Below, piece after piece: positions 10,595-20,705 of a stretch of 46,928 bases of DNA (positions are counted from its first letter, which is position 1; every line of letters begins with the position of its first letter). The notes under the pieces were generated by a model. It saw only the letters and a program-made list of their open reading frames with translations, did no database searches and was not told the origin of the DNA. A program made the position numbers and the translations under genes. This DNA is from Stentor coeruleus (lineage: Eukaryota; Ciliophora; Heterotrichea; Heterotrichida; Stentoridae). The stretch covers positions 1 through 46,928 of the forward strand of contig MPUH01000542.1 of NCBI GenBank assembly GCA_001970955.1, in the 5' to 3' direction.

Positions 10595-12247
10595 CTATAT
10601 TCTAGCTTCAAGACTAGCTTGTTTAGCTTTCTCAACAATCTGCCTGACTAGTTGTGCATTGCTAACATAGGAAAAAAACGCACTTTTTTTAACCTCAATC
10701 AATTTTACATCATCTTCATTTTTAGCCTTTTCCTCCTTTCCATCACCTATTTCCAGCATCTCTTTAAAATAATTCAAATTAAACATCTCAGAGTTTTCAA
10801 ATTTTTTAATACTTTCATGAACCCATGCATCTTTATGTATTTCAATAAATTCTTCTTTAAAGCTTAAATATTTTTCCCAATCTTTTATCTTTAGTTCTTC
10901 TAAATATTCAGGCTCGCTTTTCATTTTCCCAGCTATATCAATTATCAAAGCATCAATAATACGTTTATTGAATCGAGATTCTTGAAGGAATTGAATTTTC
11001 CTTTCACTATCATTATTTCTTCTTGGGGTTAGTCTTGATGAAGAACTTGAACTTCTTAGTTTTCTAGCTTTAATATAAGAAGTATCTGAAGCTCGAAGGT
11101 TACTTTGGCCTGAATTATCAGTTAAAAAATTAGTGTTTGTTAAAGCTAATTTAGGGACTTTTGTAATCTTTTTTTGTGGAGTTGAAGACCTTGCAGAGTT
11201 ACAGGAATAATCAGATGGGGTCTGTGAACGTAAAAAACGATTTTTATTTTCATGTGTGATAGTTTTACATAATATGCTATCAAATGTGAAAAGCTCTAAA
11301 AGAAATTGACTAAGCTCTAACAGTCCTTCTTCATATATATTATCCTTAAATTTTGTGACAATTGACTCGCTTTTTTGAAGAGTTTCTAAATAAATTTTAC
11401 TTTTGCTAATTTTTCCTAATCGAAAACATTCTGGGAATTTTCGGATTTGCTGAACAACTTGTCCTGGGTTTGACGTATACTCAATTAGTAAATCCCAAGG
11501 CCTTTCTTCGAATTTCTTGATATTAACTAACAAGTTTTCATCAATTTCACTAATAATAAGTAAAAAGGCCCAAGATATATTTTTCGCTTCAATTCCAGGC
11601 CTAACGATTTTCCTCATTGCTTTTATTTTTTTCAATGAAAATCTGCTTATTGCTAAAGATAACAAGCACTCTGCTTCAAAAACCATCATCGTCGGGCGGA
11701 TTAAAGGGAAAATTAGTTCGATGTTACATATAATTTCTTCTAAATATGGGAAAAGATAATCAGGAAACGAAGAGTGTTTTTGCAAATAAACATTGAGTTC
11801 CGTGAGGAAGTTTATAAGTTTTGGGTATTCGTCCTGAAATTTAAAAGAAAAATAATTCCTCTCTATTTCGAATTTAAGCATATTATCAAGTTCTAGATTC
11901 ATTTTGCTGCATTTCCAAAGCTTGATTAAAATTTCTTGCAAGCCATTATTAGAATGAATACTATTAAAACTTTTGTCATTTTTGTGTATAAGCTGACATT
12001 TAAGTAGTGGATCTTCTTTATTTATATCTTTATTTCTGAGAGGTGAGACTGTCATACTATAGAAGCCATCAGCTTTGATTATGCTTTCTTTCTTGGAAAA
12101 AGAAGTATTCACTGAATGCTGGGTAAACTTCCTTTGTTTTATTGAAACTTTCGAGGGACTATCTTTAAATAAAGCTTGAGCTAATAGTTTTTTTCTAGCT
12201 AAAGGAACAATTTTAGCTCTTGTTGCATCTGGTACTATGTTTTCCAT
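10595..12247 (-). CDS. Orphan protein, member A of a local paralogue family
   Basis: 550 residues, uninterrupted, ATG start, no introns. The N-terminal 75 residues are basic and Ser-rich; the middle (about 100-330) is mainly helical; about 340-400 is a Ser/Thr/Arg-rich linker; the C-terminus is charged and helical. It shares with the gene at 21904-23361 the segment NPGQVVQQIRKFPECF (there NPGHVVQTIRKTLSFL), preceded in both by an alignable helical stretch of about 45 residues. The overall order (helical domain, NPG motif, Ser-rich linker, charged tail) is also the same, so the two are probably paralogues. I do not recognise the family from known domains. No membrane span or signal peptide. 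Confidence 0.8.
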   Translation of the reverse strand: MENIVPDATRAKIVPLARKKLLAQALFKDSPSKVSIKQRKFTQHSVNTSFSKKESIIKADGFYSMTVSPLRNKDINKEDPLLKCQLIHKNDKSFNSIHSNNGLQEILIKLWKCSKMNLELDNMLKFEIERNYFSFKFQDEYPKLINFLTELNVYLQKHSSFPDYLFPYLEEIICNIELIFPLIRPTMMVFEAECLLSLAISRFSLKKIKAMRKIVRPGIEAKNISWAFLLIISEIDENLLVNIKKFEERPWDLLIEYTSNPGQVVQQIRKFPECFRLGKISKSKIYLETLQKSESIVTKFKDNIYEEGLLELSQFLLELFTFDSILCKTITHENKNRFLRSQTPSDYSCNSARSSTPQKKITKVPKLALTNTNFLTDNSGQSNLRASDTSYIKARKLRSSSSSSRLTPRRNNDSERKIQFLQESRFNKRIIDALIIDIAGKMKSEPEYLEELKIKDWEKYLSFKEEFIEIHKDAWVHESIKKFENSEMFNLNYFKEMLEIGDGKEEKAKNEDDVKLIEVKKSAFFSYVSNAQLVRQIVEKAKQASLEARI

Positions 12248-13297
12248 TATTTAAATAAAATATTACGTTATGAAGAATTCAAATATCAAGTTTTTTTTCT
12301 TTTGTACTTCAAAATTCTAGGCGGCAATTTATTTTTTGTCAAGCTCTTGATTTTTAATTGTAAAGTCTTATAACTATTAAGACTTTCATCTTCTACCAAT
12401 TTTGATGTTGAAGGAGGGACTTCAGGAATTTCTGAGAGGATTCTTTACTTTTGCACTCTTAGAAAAATTCACTTTAACGTTTTCTTTATGTTAATTAGCA
12501 TTATTAAGTATTTTTATATAGTAACTGCCTAGATATGAGGAGTTAGGCATTTTTTTTGGAATTTCTATGCGAGTTGAGATGCTAGAATTGTGCGAATAAT
12601 TCAATTCTTTAAAATTTTGATATTATGTAGTGGCGAAACTTTGGAGAAATCCTTGGGAATTATATGCACTGTTTGGAATTTCAATGATGTCCTTGAAAAT
12701 AAAATAAGCTGTGTTGTTGATCACAGGTTGAGATGAAAGTATTGAGCTTCAGAATTTACAGAAAAGTAGTAAGTTTGACTGCGATAGTATGCCAAGATAT
12801 AATGCTGAATGAAACTGGAAACAAATTAATAGTGAAAAAATATTCTCTAAAGTCATCCAAGCAAAGCAGAAACACGCACATGCTTTAAACATTTGACTGA
12901 GAATTTAAGTTTCAAGTAATGTACAGGAACAATAAAGTGAAGTTGAGTACAGAAAAGAAGGATGCCTTTGCTACTTTAATGAAAGAATTCTACTTAAAAA
13001 ATGTGGGAAGTGATATTTAAAGGAAATTAATAGACTTAAATAGTACTTTACAGACAAAATTTTAAGAATTAATTGGAGAAAGCATTAAAGAATAGAAAAA
13101 AGCAAAACAGTTAAAAATTATATATTAAAATCAAATGAGGATATGCTTAAGCGGGAAACCTTTAATTATGCTATTGAGATTATATAACTTATAAAAACAT
13201 TTTATTAAAACCCATAACTAGTGAAACAATAATTTACTATGCTTTTTAATTTCTAAACTACTTATTATATTTTAATCTTACTATATAATATCATATA
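12248..13297. other. Intergenic region with broken coding traces on both strands
   Basis: About 1 kb between divergent genes. On the minus strand (about 12286-12790) one frame reads as Ser/Asn-rich protein (for example IEIPNSAYNSQ, TRIEIPKKMPNSSYLG, then EIPEVPPSTSKLVEDES) with a TGA, two TAA and one frameshift. On the plus strand (about 12721-13130) another reads as charged helical protein (STEKKDAFATLMKEF, KLIDLNSTLQTKF) broken by TAA, TAG and one TGA. They are likely relics of decayed genes. No recognisable family. Confidence 0.35.
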
Positions 13298-14269
13298 ATG
13301 GACATGTCATTGCGTGAGCCCAGTTTGTCATCTAGCACTCAATCTATTGCTGGAGACAGGGAATCAAGAAACTCTGAGATGAGTATGGGCTCGCTTTCTG
13401 CTAATATTAAAAGACTATTTGACTTCACCCAAATTAAAATACCTGGCTTGTACAGACTCAATTCCAAGTACTTTATCTTAGAGTTTTGCGAAATTGATGC
13501 TATTGCTTATGCCAAATTTCATACAAGTTCTCATCAATTCCTGGCAACTTTTCGTGAAGAAAATCTAATAATTTTTGGTATCCAATACTGTGGGTTTATC
13601 GAAATTAATCATGATACTTCGAAATCAATAAAAATCCTCGTTCCTGGGTACAGAAGCTATGATCCAGCTGGAAATAGTATACGGCAGTACGTAAATTCTC
13701 GTCAGTTCATAAGCCTTCTTAAGCTTATTTCTATACAAATTCGTGCAGCACAGCTAGGAGTTAGGCAAAAAAGATTAGAAAAAATCAAACACAGCATCGA
13801 GTCCATATCCCAAATTCCTGATACAATGTTTTCGCTTTGGAACTGGACCTATTTGCAAATTATCCTTGCCTGTTATAAAAAGCTTCAACCTCCAAAGTAT
13901 CATGAATATATTTTAAACAAAGTCCTCACGGAAGAATTTTCCCTAGATGGGAGAGATAACTGCAAAGAATATCTTGAGAAATGTCTTAAGGGTGGTGAGG
14001 TCAAACTTCCAAGATCATATTATAAATCTATACTTTCAAATGAACGCAAACTTCCTTTTGATATTAGAGTTCAATATACTGAGTTTGAAACTAGAGAAAG
14101 TAAAGAAGAAAAAGCTGCTGGAGTTTTCTTGAATTATTTACCTAAAATAGTTCCTGGTATAACAATTGTGCGTGAAGGGAAGAGTTTTGCTAAAATGGTC
14201 TCGGATTGCGAGAGGCTATGCAAACTATATGACAATAATGTGACTCAAAATAAATGCAAAGTGATGTAA
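13298..14269 (+). CDS. Orphan protein with C-terminal CaaX-like motif
   Basis: 323 residues, no introns. Residues 1-38 are Ser-rich and likely disordered; about 40-130 look beta-rich (GLYRLNSKYFILEFCEID, FIEINHD); about 135-215 are helical. The protein ends NKCKVM, and the last four residues, CKVM, fit a CaaX prenylation signal with Met last, the class preferred by farnesyltransferase. The downstream sequence has no 15-nt intron that would bypass the stop, so this is the true end. Membrane anchoring by a lipid is therefore plausible. No GTPase motifs are present, so it is not a Ras-type protein. Family not recognised. Confidence 0.75.
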   Translation: MDMSLREPSLSSSTQSIAGDRESRNSEMSMGSLSANIKRLFDFTQIKIPGLYRLNSKYFILEFCEIDAIAYAKFHTSSHQFLATFREENLIIFGIQYCGFIEINHDTSKSIKILVPGYRSYDPAGNSIRQYVNSRQFISLLKLISIQIRAAQLGVRQKRLEKIKHSIESISQIPDTMFSLWNWTYLQIILACYKKLQPPKYHEYILNKVLTEEFSLDGRDNCKEYLEKCLKGGEVKLPRSYYKSILSNERKLPFDIRVQYTEFETRESKEEKAAGVFLNYLPKIVPGITIVREGKSFAKMVSDCERLCKLYDNNVTQNKCKVM

Positions 14270-14485
14270 AACCTAATTAATTATGCATATGAATTGCGGA
14301 TTAATATTTTAGAAAACTTATTTAGTTTTATTATGTAATGAAAAATGTAGTGTAGATGAATTATGGTATTAAGATTATTTATTATGTTAAGACTTAAAGT
14401 ACTCCTTATTAATCAAAACCTTGGGGAAGATCTTCCCTTTAACTCAATCTAATCAAAATTTCCTATTTTCATATATAATCCACAT

Positions 14486-15469
14486 ATGGCGACAATCGAG
14501 CTTTTCAGATTTAACAGCCTAGAAGACCCAATAACAACTGCAGTTCGTAGCTGGGTGCTTCTTTGTGAAATCCGTAACTACAAAGAACACACTTCAGGGT
14601 ATTCATGGGATGCAATCGGAGACTTACCTACAATTCTCTATAAAAGCCAGCTTTTCAGCAAAGAAAATATCATAAACTACCTCCGCCATGCATATGACTT
14701 AGACTCAGATTTATCTTCAGAGGAAAAAGAAGCTTCTAAGCTCATCGAAGAAACTTGTTATGGAGCTTTACATCCTTGTACATTATACGCTCAATGGATG
14801 AACCCTGATACTTCAAAAAACTTTTATGATAACAAATGTAGTTTTTTACAAAGACTTATCACTAGTCCTTTTAATAAACTCAGGTATAATTTGGATAAAG
14901 CTCATGTTCAAAGTTATTTAACTAAGCATCATTTTATTGTTAGTGAAGAACAAGCTTTGAAAAAAGCTGAACAGGTATATGAGACTTTGAGTACAATGCT
15001 TGGAGAAAAAGCTTTTTTTATGAGTAAGTTTGATAGAAGAGAAATGCCTAGATCGGCAGATGTGATTGTGTATGCGTATTTGCATTATCAGATGAGAGCT
15101 ATCCCGCAGCATGAAATAGTATCTTTGTTGATGAAGAAGTTTGAAAATCTGATTAAGTTTGTAGGTAGGTTTGAAAGCGCAATTAGGTTGAAGGTTAGAG
15201 CTAAAATGTCGAGTATAGAAGAATTCGACTTTATAACAGACCCAGTGCAGGCTGGTGATGGGGATTTTATTACTGAGTACTTTAGCACTAAGGTTTATGA
15301 ACAAGCTCTTGAAACTGGGAGTGATCGTTGGAACCAACTTGTTTATAAACTTGGGGGTGACGAGCCTTCATTGCGAACCAATCCTCATGATCTTACGAAG
15401 ACCCGATCTTATTATATCGGCCTAGCTTTTTGTGCACTACTCTTCATGAGTTTTAGAGCTAATTCCTAA
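14486..15469 (+). CDS. Metaxin/SAM37-like mitochondrial outer-membrane protein
   Basis: 327 residues. The N-terminal part (about 1-75) fits the thioredoxin-like half of metaxins (GDLPTILYKSQLFSKENIINYLR). The C-terminal half matches the GST-C-like half, including the typical PRSADVIVYAYLHYQM block around residues 188-203. The protein ends with a hydrophobic segment YYIGLAFCALLFMSF (about 308-323), as expected of a tail anchor in the outer membrane. Metaxins and Sam37 take part in beta-barrel protein insertion by the SAM complex and in mitochondrial transport. The assignment rests on family pattern recognition rather than catalytic motifs. Only 16 bp separate its TAA from the next gene's ATG. 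Confidence 0.68.
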   Translation: MATIELFRFNSLEDPITTAVRSWVLLCEIRNYKEHTSGYSWDAIGDLPTILYKSQLFSKENIINYLRHAYDLDSDLSSEEKEASKLIEETCYGALHPCTLYAQWMNPDTSKNFYDNKCSFLQRLITSPFNKLRYNLDKAHVQSYLTKHHFIVSEEQALKKAEQVYETLSTMLGEKAFFMSKFDRREMPRSADVIVYAYLHYQMRAIPQHEIVSLLMKKFENLIKFVGRFESAIRLKVRAKMSSIEEFDFITDPVQAGDGDFITEYFSTKVYEQALETGSDRWNQLVYKLGGDEPSLRTNPHDLTKTRSYYIGLAFCALLFMSFRANS

Positions 15470-15485
15470 TAGACTTCATATTTAA

Positions 15486-16034
15486 ATGGAAGAGAGTCCA
15501 GAAGAGCCTCAAGCCCCAGTCAACCCAACTGAAAACGAACTCAGGCTTTTGCAGCAAGTCAAGCTCATCCTAGCTTTAAAATATGCTAAAAACGACAACC
15601 AAGCTGCAGAGATCCTCCCACACCTATATCTAGGTAGTGTTGGAGCGGCCATGCACAAAAAGAATCTCCAAAGCGCAGGGATCACGCATATTATCGCTGT
15701 GGCTGACAATATTAAGCCTAGGTTTCCCGAGCTTTTTACATATAAATGCATGGATTTTCTTGATACAGCCACAGCTGACTTGCTTAGCATTTTGCCTGAA
15801 TGCTTTGAGTTTATTGATGATGCACAAAGAAATGGAGGCAAAGTGCTTTTGCATTGCTTTGCTGGTAAAAGCCGTTCAGCTGCAGTGTGCATTGCTTATG
15901 TGATGAGAACTTTGAATATTAGCTTATTAGAAGCTTTTAGACATGTTAGAGAACGTAGACAATGTGCTTTACCAAATACTGGATTTATGAGACAATTGAA
16001 GAAGTATGAGGAAACTTTAGGTATTAGTGGATAA
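15486..16034 (+). CDS. Dual-specificity protein phosphatase
   Basis: 182 residues. It is a compact DUSP domain with the signature HCFAGKSRSAAV: catalytic Cys124, Arg130 and Ser131 fit HC-x5-R-S. A likely general acid is Asp93 in MDFLDTATADLL. The motif ILPHLYLGSVGAA (about 43-55) is the typical start of atypical DUSPs. There is no targeting sequence or extra domain, so it resembles small atypical DUSPs that act on phospho-Ser/Thr/Tyr or other phosphates. It follows the metaxin-like gene in the same direction after 16 bp, so its promoter must lie inside that gene's 3' end or the two may share a transcript. Confidence 0.93.
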   Translation: MEESPEEPQAPVNPTENELRLLQQVKLILALKYAKNDNQAAEILPHLYLGSVGAAMHKKNLQSAGITHIIAVADNIKPRFPELFTYKCMDFLDTATADLLSILPECFEFIDDAQRNGGKVLLHCFAGKSRSAAVCIAYVMRTLNISLLEAFRHVRERRQCALPNTGFMRQLKKYEETLGISG

Positions 16035-16229
16035 TATAAGGTATTTTTATATGGAATTTGAAGCTTTCAAAAATGGTTTTAAGATAAGATTATTGTATGT
16101 TTTTATAATAGGCTGCAAATTTGAGTAGGTTGAAGATGAATGGGAGGATGATAGGCTAGAGGGGTAGGGATTTTTGTAAAAGATTATTTCCTTTGATAAT
16201 TTTATATATAAACTTTAAGTCTACTCTAA

Positions 16230-17099
16230 CTACATAACCTTAAAGCCATCAACTTCAAGTTTTAAGAAATCAATCTCAAGCACTTGGGTCAACAATGTAG
16301 GCACAGCAAAAGATACAAAGAGAATATATACTAAAAGCACCCCTTTATTTTGTCTTAGGTACCTTAGCATGTTGAGGAGTCTTTTCATTGAAGGATCTTC
16401 TGTTCCACTGTATTTTTTAAGAGCTTTTGTCATGATTACAAAAATCCAAAACCATGTTACGGAGTAGACTGAAGAAGACATAAGTTTGTACATCCAGTTT
16501 ATTTCTGAATTCCAAACCTTATAAAGGTACAAAGTTCCACATAAAATCCTCCCAGCAATGAATAAAAAAATAAAAAGGTTTTCGTAGAGATTGTATGTAA
16601 AAGACTCTTCTTCTCCTTTTGCTCTAAGTATATGCCTTTTAAGAACGCAAGGATTAGAAATTTCAGTAAGCAAAAGCCCGACTATTTATTTGTTACCAGC
16701 TGATGCTGAGCCACCAATCGACGAAAAATACATAGTAAACAAAGCAATCAGAGCAAAAACATGATGAAACCTCATTGCCCCATCATGAAGCTTATAATAC
16801 TCTGCATAAATCGAATCAAAGATGAAATACCCCAATGAGTTCTAAATAATATTTACACCAATAGCAATAATATGCATCATATTTGTCGGAGAATTATAGT
16901 CTATTCCTCCTTCATAAATATAAACAGCTGAGCATATTATAATGGCCATATAAGCATGGATTATTGACAAATGCTGACCAAGATAGTCCTTTTGCTCTTT
17001 TCGTTTTAGTTCATTTGGTGGATAGACAAATCTTGATAATAAAAGAGCAACAGATGAGTAAGAAACAAAAGAGACTAAAATAGGAGTAATTCTGTCCAT
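16230..17099 (-). CDS. TLC-domain multi-span membrane protein
   Basis: 279 residues from three exons: 17099-16857, 16841-16697 and 16681-16230. The introns 16842-16856 (GTAAATATTATTTAG) and 16682-16696 (GTAACAAATAAATAG) are both 15 nt and both remove stop codons. The protein has about six to seven hydrophobic spans and the TRAM-LAG1-CLN8 pattern: DGAMRFHHVFALIALF, with the conserved His pair in the membrane, followed by LLTEISNPCVLKRHIL. This places it near the TLCD4/TMEM56 group rather than ceramide synthases, which have a longer Lag1 motif. It is probably in ER or plasma membrane with a role in lipid handling; the substrate is unknown. Confidence 0.82.
16682..16696 (-). other. 15-nt intron (second of the TLC gene)
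   Basis: GTAACAAATAAATAG on the minus strand. Splicing joins SASA to VGLLLTE in frame. Confidence 0.88.
16842..16856 (-). other. 15-nt intron (first of the TLC gene)
   Basis: GTAAATATTATTTAG on the minus strand. Splicing joins HIIAIG to NSLGYF in frame. Confidence 0.88.
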
Positions 17100-17746
17100 A
17101 ATATTTATTATTTCGATTGTGGAAACTAATAAAATATATGATTTAAATGTAAAAGCTGAGTTTTATTATATCCAAGGTTTTGTTAGGATTTTTTTAAGAA
17201 AATTGCCTTGGATACCTAAATATTATGGGTTGTTCTAAGGATCTTTTTTGTTTTACGATTTTTCGTAGGTTTTAATTTTTCTTCTTCTAGAATGTCTTCT
17301 AAAAAGTGGCATATTTTTGGATTTGATGCTTATATGGCTTTTTTGATAGGTTTGGAAGTGTAGCTTTTATGCTAGGATTAGGAATAATGGTTTTTAGGGC
17401 TGGTGAAGTTTTTGTGTTTGTCTATGAATGAAAATCATTACTCTGGTAAAAATCGAAACTAGTACGAAAAATTATTCTGATTGGCTAGTGACGCAATTTG
17501 TATTGCAAGAACAAAGTGTATATTTATTAGATTAAAATATAGTGGGTTTATAGTAAGTTTTTGGAGAAGATGATTTTTCATATAAAAAATCAAACTAAAG
17601 TATTTATATTAAAAAGACGAGGAATATTTTTTATTTAATCTTAAGTTTTATTATGTATGAAAGAATATATTATTGTATGAATTTTTATAAGCATGGAAAA
17701 TGAATGAAAATGGATTATATAATTAGATATAGATTATATAAGATAA
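17100..17746. other. Intergenic region with weak coding traces
   Basis: 650 bp between two minus-strand genes. From about 17500 down to 17216 a minus-strand frame gives a basic, protein-like end (KICHFLEDILEEEKLKPTKN) but carries several TAA/TAG and one TGA upstream. On the plus strand a short hydrophobic frame starts at 17292. Neither is convincing; they could be a gene relic. Confidence 0.3.
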
Positions 17747-19246
17747 TCAATGTATCCTGAAAATATCGCTCGGGAACCCTTGACGATTAGCCACAAGGGG
17801 CTTTGTGTCTCGTCTAGCCCCACTTAAAACACTGCTTGCTAAAGTAGACCTCGCTTCATTATCTATAGGACTTTTACTAAACGCAGACTTAAAATACACC
17901 GAAGGTATATCCTTTCTCTCAAAGCTACTAATAAACTTATCAATACCATCATGTACAAAAAAATTCCCTTTAGCATCAGGATATATAAATTCACTATTCC
18001 CTGCAGTATCTAAATTCATCCTATCAATATCAGTACTAACAGTATGCCTTTCATAACCATTAATATTTTTAGCTTTAGGACTATCAAGAACAGCATCCTG
18101 ATCTTTTGGTACAGGTGATATTGCAGTTTTAACCCTATTAGGTCTTGTTAAATGATCTTTACTTTCAATTCTATTTTGTAAATCATTACCTTTTCTTACA
18201 TTAGAACTCGCTTTTCCCTTTTTATGTTCTAATCTTTTTTTCCTTGCATTTTCAAGTTTTTCTTCAATAACACTAAGTTTGGCCCTTTCTTGGATATGCT
18301 GGGCTTTTAGTTTGGTTTCTTGGGCTGATGGGGTTTTGATTTTACTTGGTCGATATTTGACTTTTTCTTGATTTTCGATTTTCTCAGCTTTTTCAGAAAC
18401 GCTTTTATCATTTTTTTCTGCTATTTCGGTATTTTTTAAGTTATTCTCTGAGTTTTGTCGACAAGTTTTCCCATTAAGATCATTGATCTGCCTTTCTTGG
18501 TCAAGTATTTTATTATTAAGCTCCTGATTTTCATCCATAAGCTTCTTCATAACATCTCCCAAAACATCCACCTCATCTAATTTCCCTTCGTTTCCTTTCA
18601 AAGTTTTATTAAAATCACTAGAACTCAATCCCTCCACATCTTTTTTAGGACTCAAATCTTTATTTTCCCTATCTTTTTTATAAAACCCCTGCATTTCATT
18701 AATTTCCAAGCCTTTATTCATCCCAACTTCTTCCTGTCTTTTCATATTTTTTTCCATAATCTGTCTGTTTAAATATAACTGCATCTCCTTTTGTTGTTCT
18801 TCTTTTTTCTGTTTTAACAATAAAGCTTCATCTCTTTGCAAAACTCCTCCAAACACTTGGCTTGTATTTACGCTGATTCCTGTATGGTTTTCAATTTCAT
18901 ACTTTTTCTGATATCTCTGATACTTTTTATCATCGTCTATATGGGAAAAAGGCAGTTTAGGTATTTCGTTGGTGAAATTTCCAGAGAGTTTTAAAGGGTT
19001 TTCTTGATGAAAAATTGTGGAATTTGAAGACTCGATTGGCTTTGGGTCTTTTTTTTCTAGGATTTGACGTGTGAGTTCTTGGAAGTAAGCTTTTTGCTGG
19101 ATTTTTTTCTGTTTGGTAGCTTCATCGTTTTGGAACATTGAGTAGATGTGGGTTCCGAAGACTTTTGGCCCTGATGAAATATCTGAGTCAGGTTTGATTG
19201 GTGCGGAACGAGGGTAGGTCACCTGAGGGCTTTCGATTTTTTTCAT
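17747..19246 (-). CDS. Disordered/coiled-coil protein, possibly centrosomal or ciliary
   Basis: 499 residues, using the ATG at 19246 (the longer frame begins with TTG). It ends in TGA. Two Lys/Gln-rich helical motifs recur near the N-terminus, KQKKIQQKAYFQELTRQILEKK and LKQKKEEQQKEMQLYLNRQI (the first trimmed is KKIQQKAYFQELTRQIL), like the repeated ELxxQIxEK motifs in CSPP1/CCDC66-type centrosome and cilium proteins. A central coiled coil follows (MKKLMDENQELNNKILDQE), then basic low-complexity sequence and a final part rich in Ser. No membrane span. The ciliary suggestion is an inference from motif style only. Confidence 0.78.
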   Translation of the reverse strand: MKKIESPQVTYPRSAPIKPDSDISSGPKVFGTHIYSMFQNDEATKQKKIQQKAYFQELTRQILEKKDPKPIESSNSTIFHQENPLKLSGNFTNEIPKLPFSHIDDDKKYQRYQKKYEIENHTGISVNTSQVFGGVLQRDEALLLKQKKEEQQKEMQLYLNRQIMEKNMKRQEEVGMNKGLEINEMQGFYKKDRENKDLSPKKDVEGLSSSDFNKTLKGNEGKLDEVDVLGDVMKKLMDENQELNNKILDQERQINDLNGKTCRQNSENNLKNTEIAEKNDKSVSEKAEKIENQEKVKYRPSKIKTPSAQETKLKAQHIQERAKLSVIEEKLENARKKRLEHKKGKASSNVRKGNDLQNRIESKDHLTRPNRVKTAISPVPKDQDAVLDSPKAKNINGYERHTVSTDIDRMNLDTAGNSEFIYPDAKGNFFVHDGIDKFISSFERKDIPSVYFKSAFSKSPIDNEARSTLASSVLSGARRDTKPLVANRQGFPSDIFRIH

Positions 19247-19875
19247 TTGTTGTAAAATATACAAGGGTTTGACAAAAATATGAAGTTTTGGGTTTGATTA
19301 AAGATGTTGGATGAAAGTTTAGGGGTGATAGGATAGGATTTATGGGTTTATGTGAAAATTAGAATGGTTGTGAAGAAAGAGTTAAAAATGAAGGAAGTTT
19401 ATATGTAAAATATTTTTATTTGGTGGAATTGGGTATTAAGGTATGATAAAAGATGAGGATTTCGGTTTTTGGAATGAAGGGTTTGAGGATTTTTTGTGGT
19501 TTGTATGAAAAAATATATAACGATTATATTGGTAATAATAATAAGATTAAGATTAAAGCATTAGTTTAGATATGAAAGATATAATATCTAACATAAAAAA
19601 ATATATATAGTAATTCGTATAAGAAATCCTAAAATAATCTCTAAATTATCTTATTTCTATACAGACTCTTCCTCTAACTCAAATTTTCCTAATATCCATC
19701 AATAAAAAAACTTATTCAAAACCACTACACAACCTCTCCTAAAACTTTAAATCTACAAATAATTTCATTCAACCTAATCTCCAAAATCTATCATCCCATA
19801 ACCTCATCTCCTAATCCTATAATTTTCACAACCAATACAAAAAAGAAAACAAAATCACTACATTAAAAAAAATAT
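19247..19875. other. Intergenic region with a G-rich to C-rich switch
   Basis: The left half (to about 19530) is G-rich and C-poor on the plus strand; the right half (from about 19640) is C-rich and G-poor. The switch lies in AT-only sequence near 19540-19620. No ORF or RNA is seen. Confidence 0.6.
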
Positions 19876-20631
19876 TTATTCAAAAGTCTTCCTAACCCTC
19901 CTAATCACAACTCCAATATCTTTAGAATCATAATTAATCGAGTTTATCGTAGCATATTGATTATAAAAAGCAGGTAATGGTATAGCATTATCCCCTCTAT
20001 GTATAGGTTGTGATGGTATACTTCTATATTTATTATAACTAGATCTCATAGTTGTTTCAGGTGTTTTCACAATATTACCAGTACATAAAATATTAGTATT
20101 AGTAGTTGGTTTAACTATCTTTGATGGAGAAGTTGGTGAGTTTTGATAGCATGATGCATATGTGCTTGTAGAGTTAAATTTAACTCCTGTGTTAATATTA
20201 GTTCTAGTGTATTTTGTACTCTCAGTTTTCATAGAGCCCCAATTTGTGAAATCTTGTTTATAAGTACTACATGAAGAAAGACGGTATTTGTTTAAGGTAT
20301 TATGAGGATGTTTTGGTGTTAGGGTGTTACAAGATGGATCTAGAGGGTATGCTTTATAGTCATGGTTTGCAGTTGTTTCAGATTCAAGCTTGAAAATGCT
20401 TTTACGCTGAGGAGTTGCAGAGAAGCTTGGCTTTTTGGATAAGGAATGATGCTTGTAGGTTAGTTTGTAGTAGGAATTGAATGTCGATTTTGGGTATATT
20501 TTACTTTTTGGTTTGGGACAGATGTGCTTGCCACAAGTACATTTTGAGCATAGGCAATAATTGTTTATGTGATCGACTTCAGTCACCATGTCTAGAGCTA
20601 GGTTGTTTAGATAGCAATTAGGAACACTCAT
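19876..20631 (-). CDS. SAXO-family axonemal microtubule protein
   Basis: 251 residues. The N-terminal motif CLCSKCTCGKHICP followed by KSKIYPKS matches the conserved Cys-rich start of SAXO/FAM154 proteins (CxCxxCxCGxHxCPxxxxKIY). Downstream there are degenerate repeats of the Mn-module type, such as TYKQDFTNW and KYRSIP. SAXO proteins bind and stabilise axonemal microtubules, and some are microtubule inner proteins of cilia. That suits a heavily ciliated cell. The protein is short compared with vertebrate SAXO1 and has few clear Mn repeats. No introns. Confidence 0.83.
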   Translation of the reverse strand: MSVPNCYLNNLALDMVTEVDHINNYCLCSKCTCGKHICPKPKSKIYPKSTFNSYYKLTYKHHSLSKKPSFSATPQRKSIFKLESETTANHDYKAYPLDPSCNTLTPKHPHNTLNKYRLSSCSTYKQDFTNWGSMKTESTKYTRTNINTGVKFNSTSTYASCYQNSPTSPSKIVKPTTNTNILCTGNIVKTPETTMRSSYNKYRSIPSQPIHRGDNAIPLPAFYNQYATINSINYDSKDIGVVIRRVRKTFE

Positions 20632-20705
20632 AACTTTTTATATATTATTTATGAATTAGTGCTTGAAGGTTATTAGGAGGAGAGAATGGGTTTTAGATGA
20701 GGGTC

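Noticed and set aside
14918..15337. 139-codon minus-strand ORF
   Set aside because: It is antisense to the metaxin-like gene, low-complexity and without family resemblance.
15509..15892. 127-codon minus-strand ORF
   Set aside because: Antisense to the phosphatase, which has a clear catalytic motif.
17292..17431. Small hydrophobic plus-strand ORF needing a 14- or 16-nt intron
   Set aside because: Two different splices give two different proteins, neither with support, and no 15-nt consensus intron fits.
19247..19264. Start of the coiled-coil gene at 19264
   Set aside because: The codon is TTG. The ATG at 19246 is used instead.
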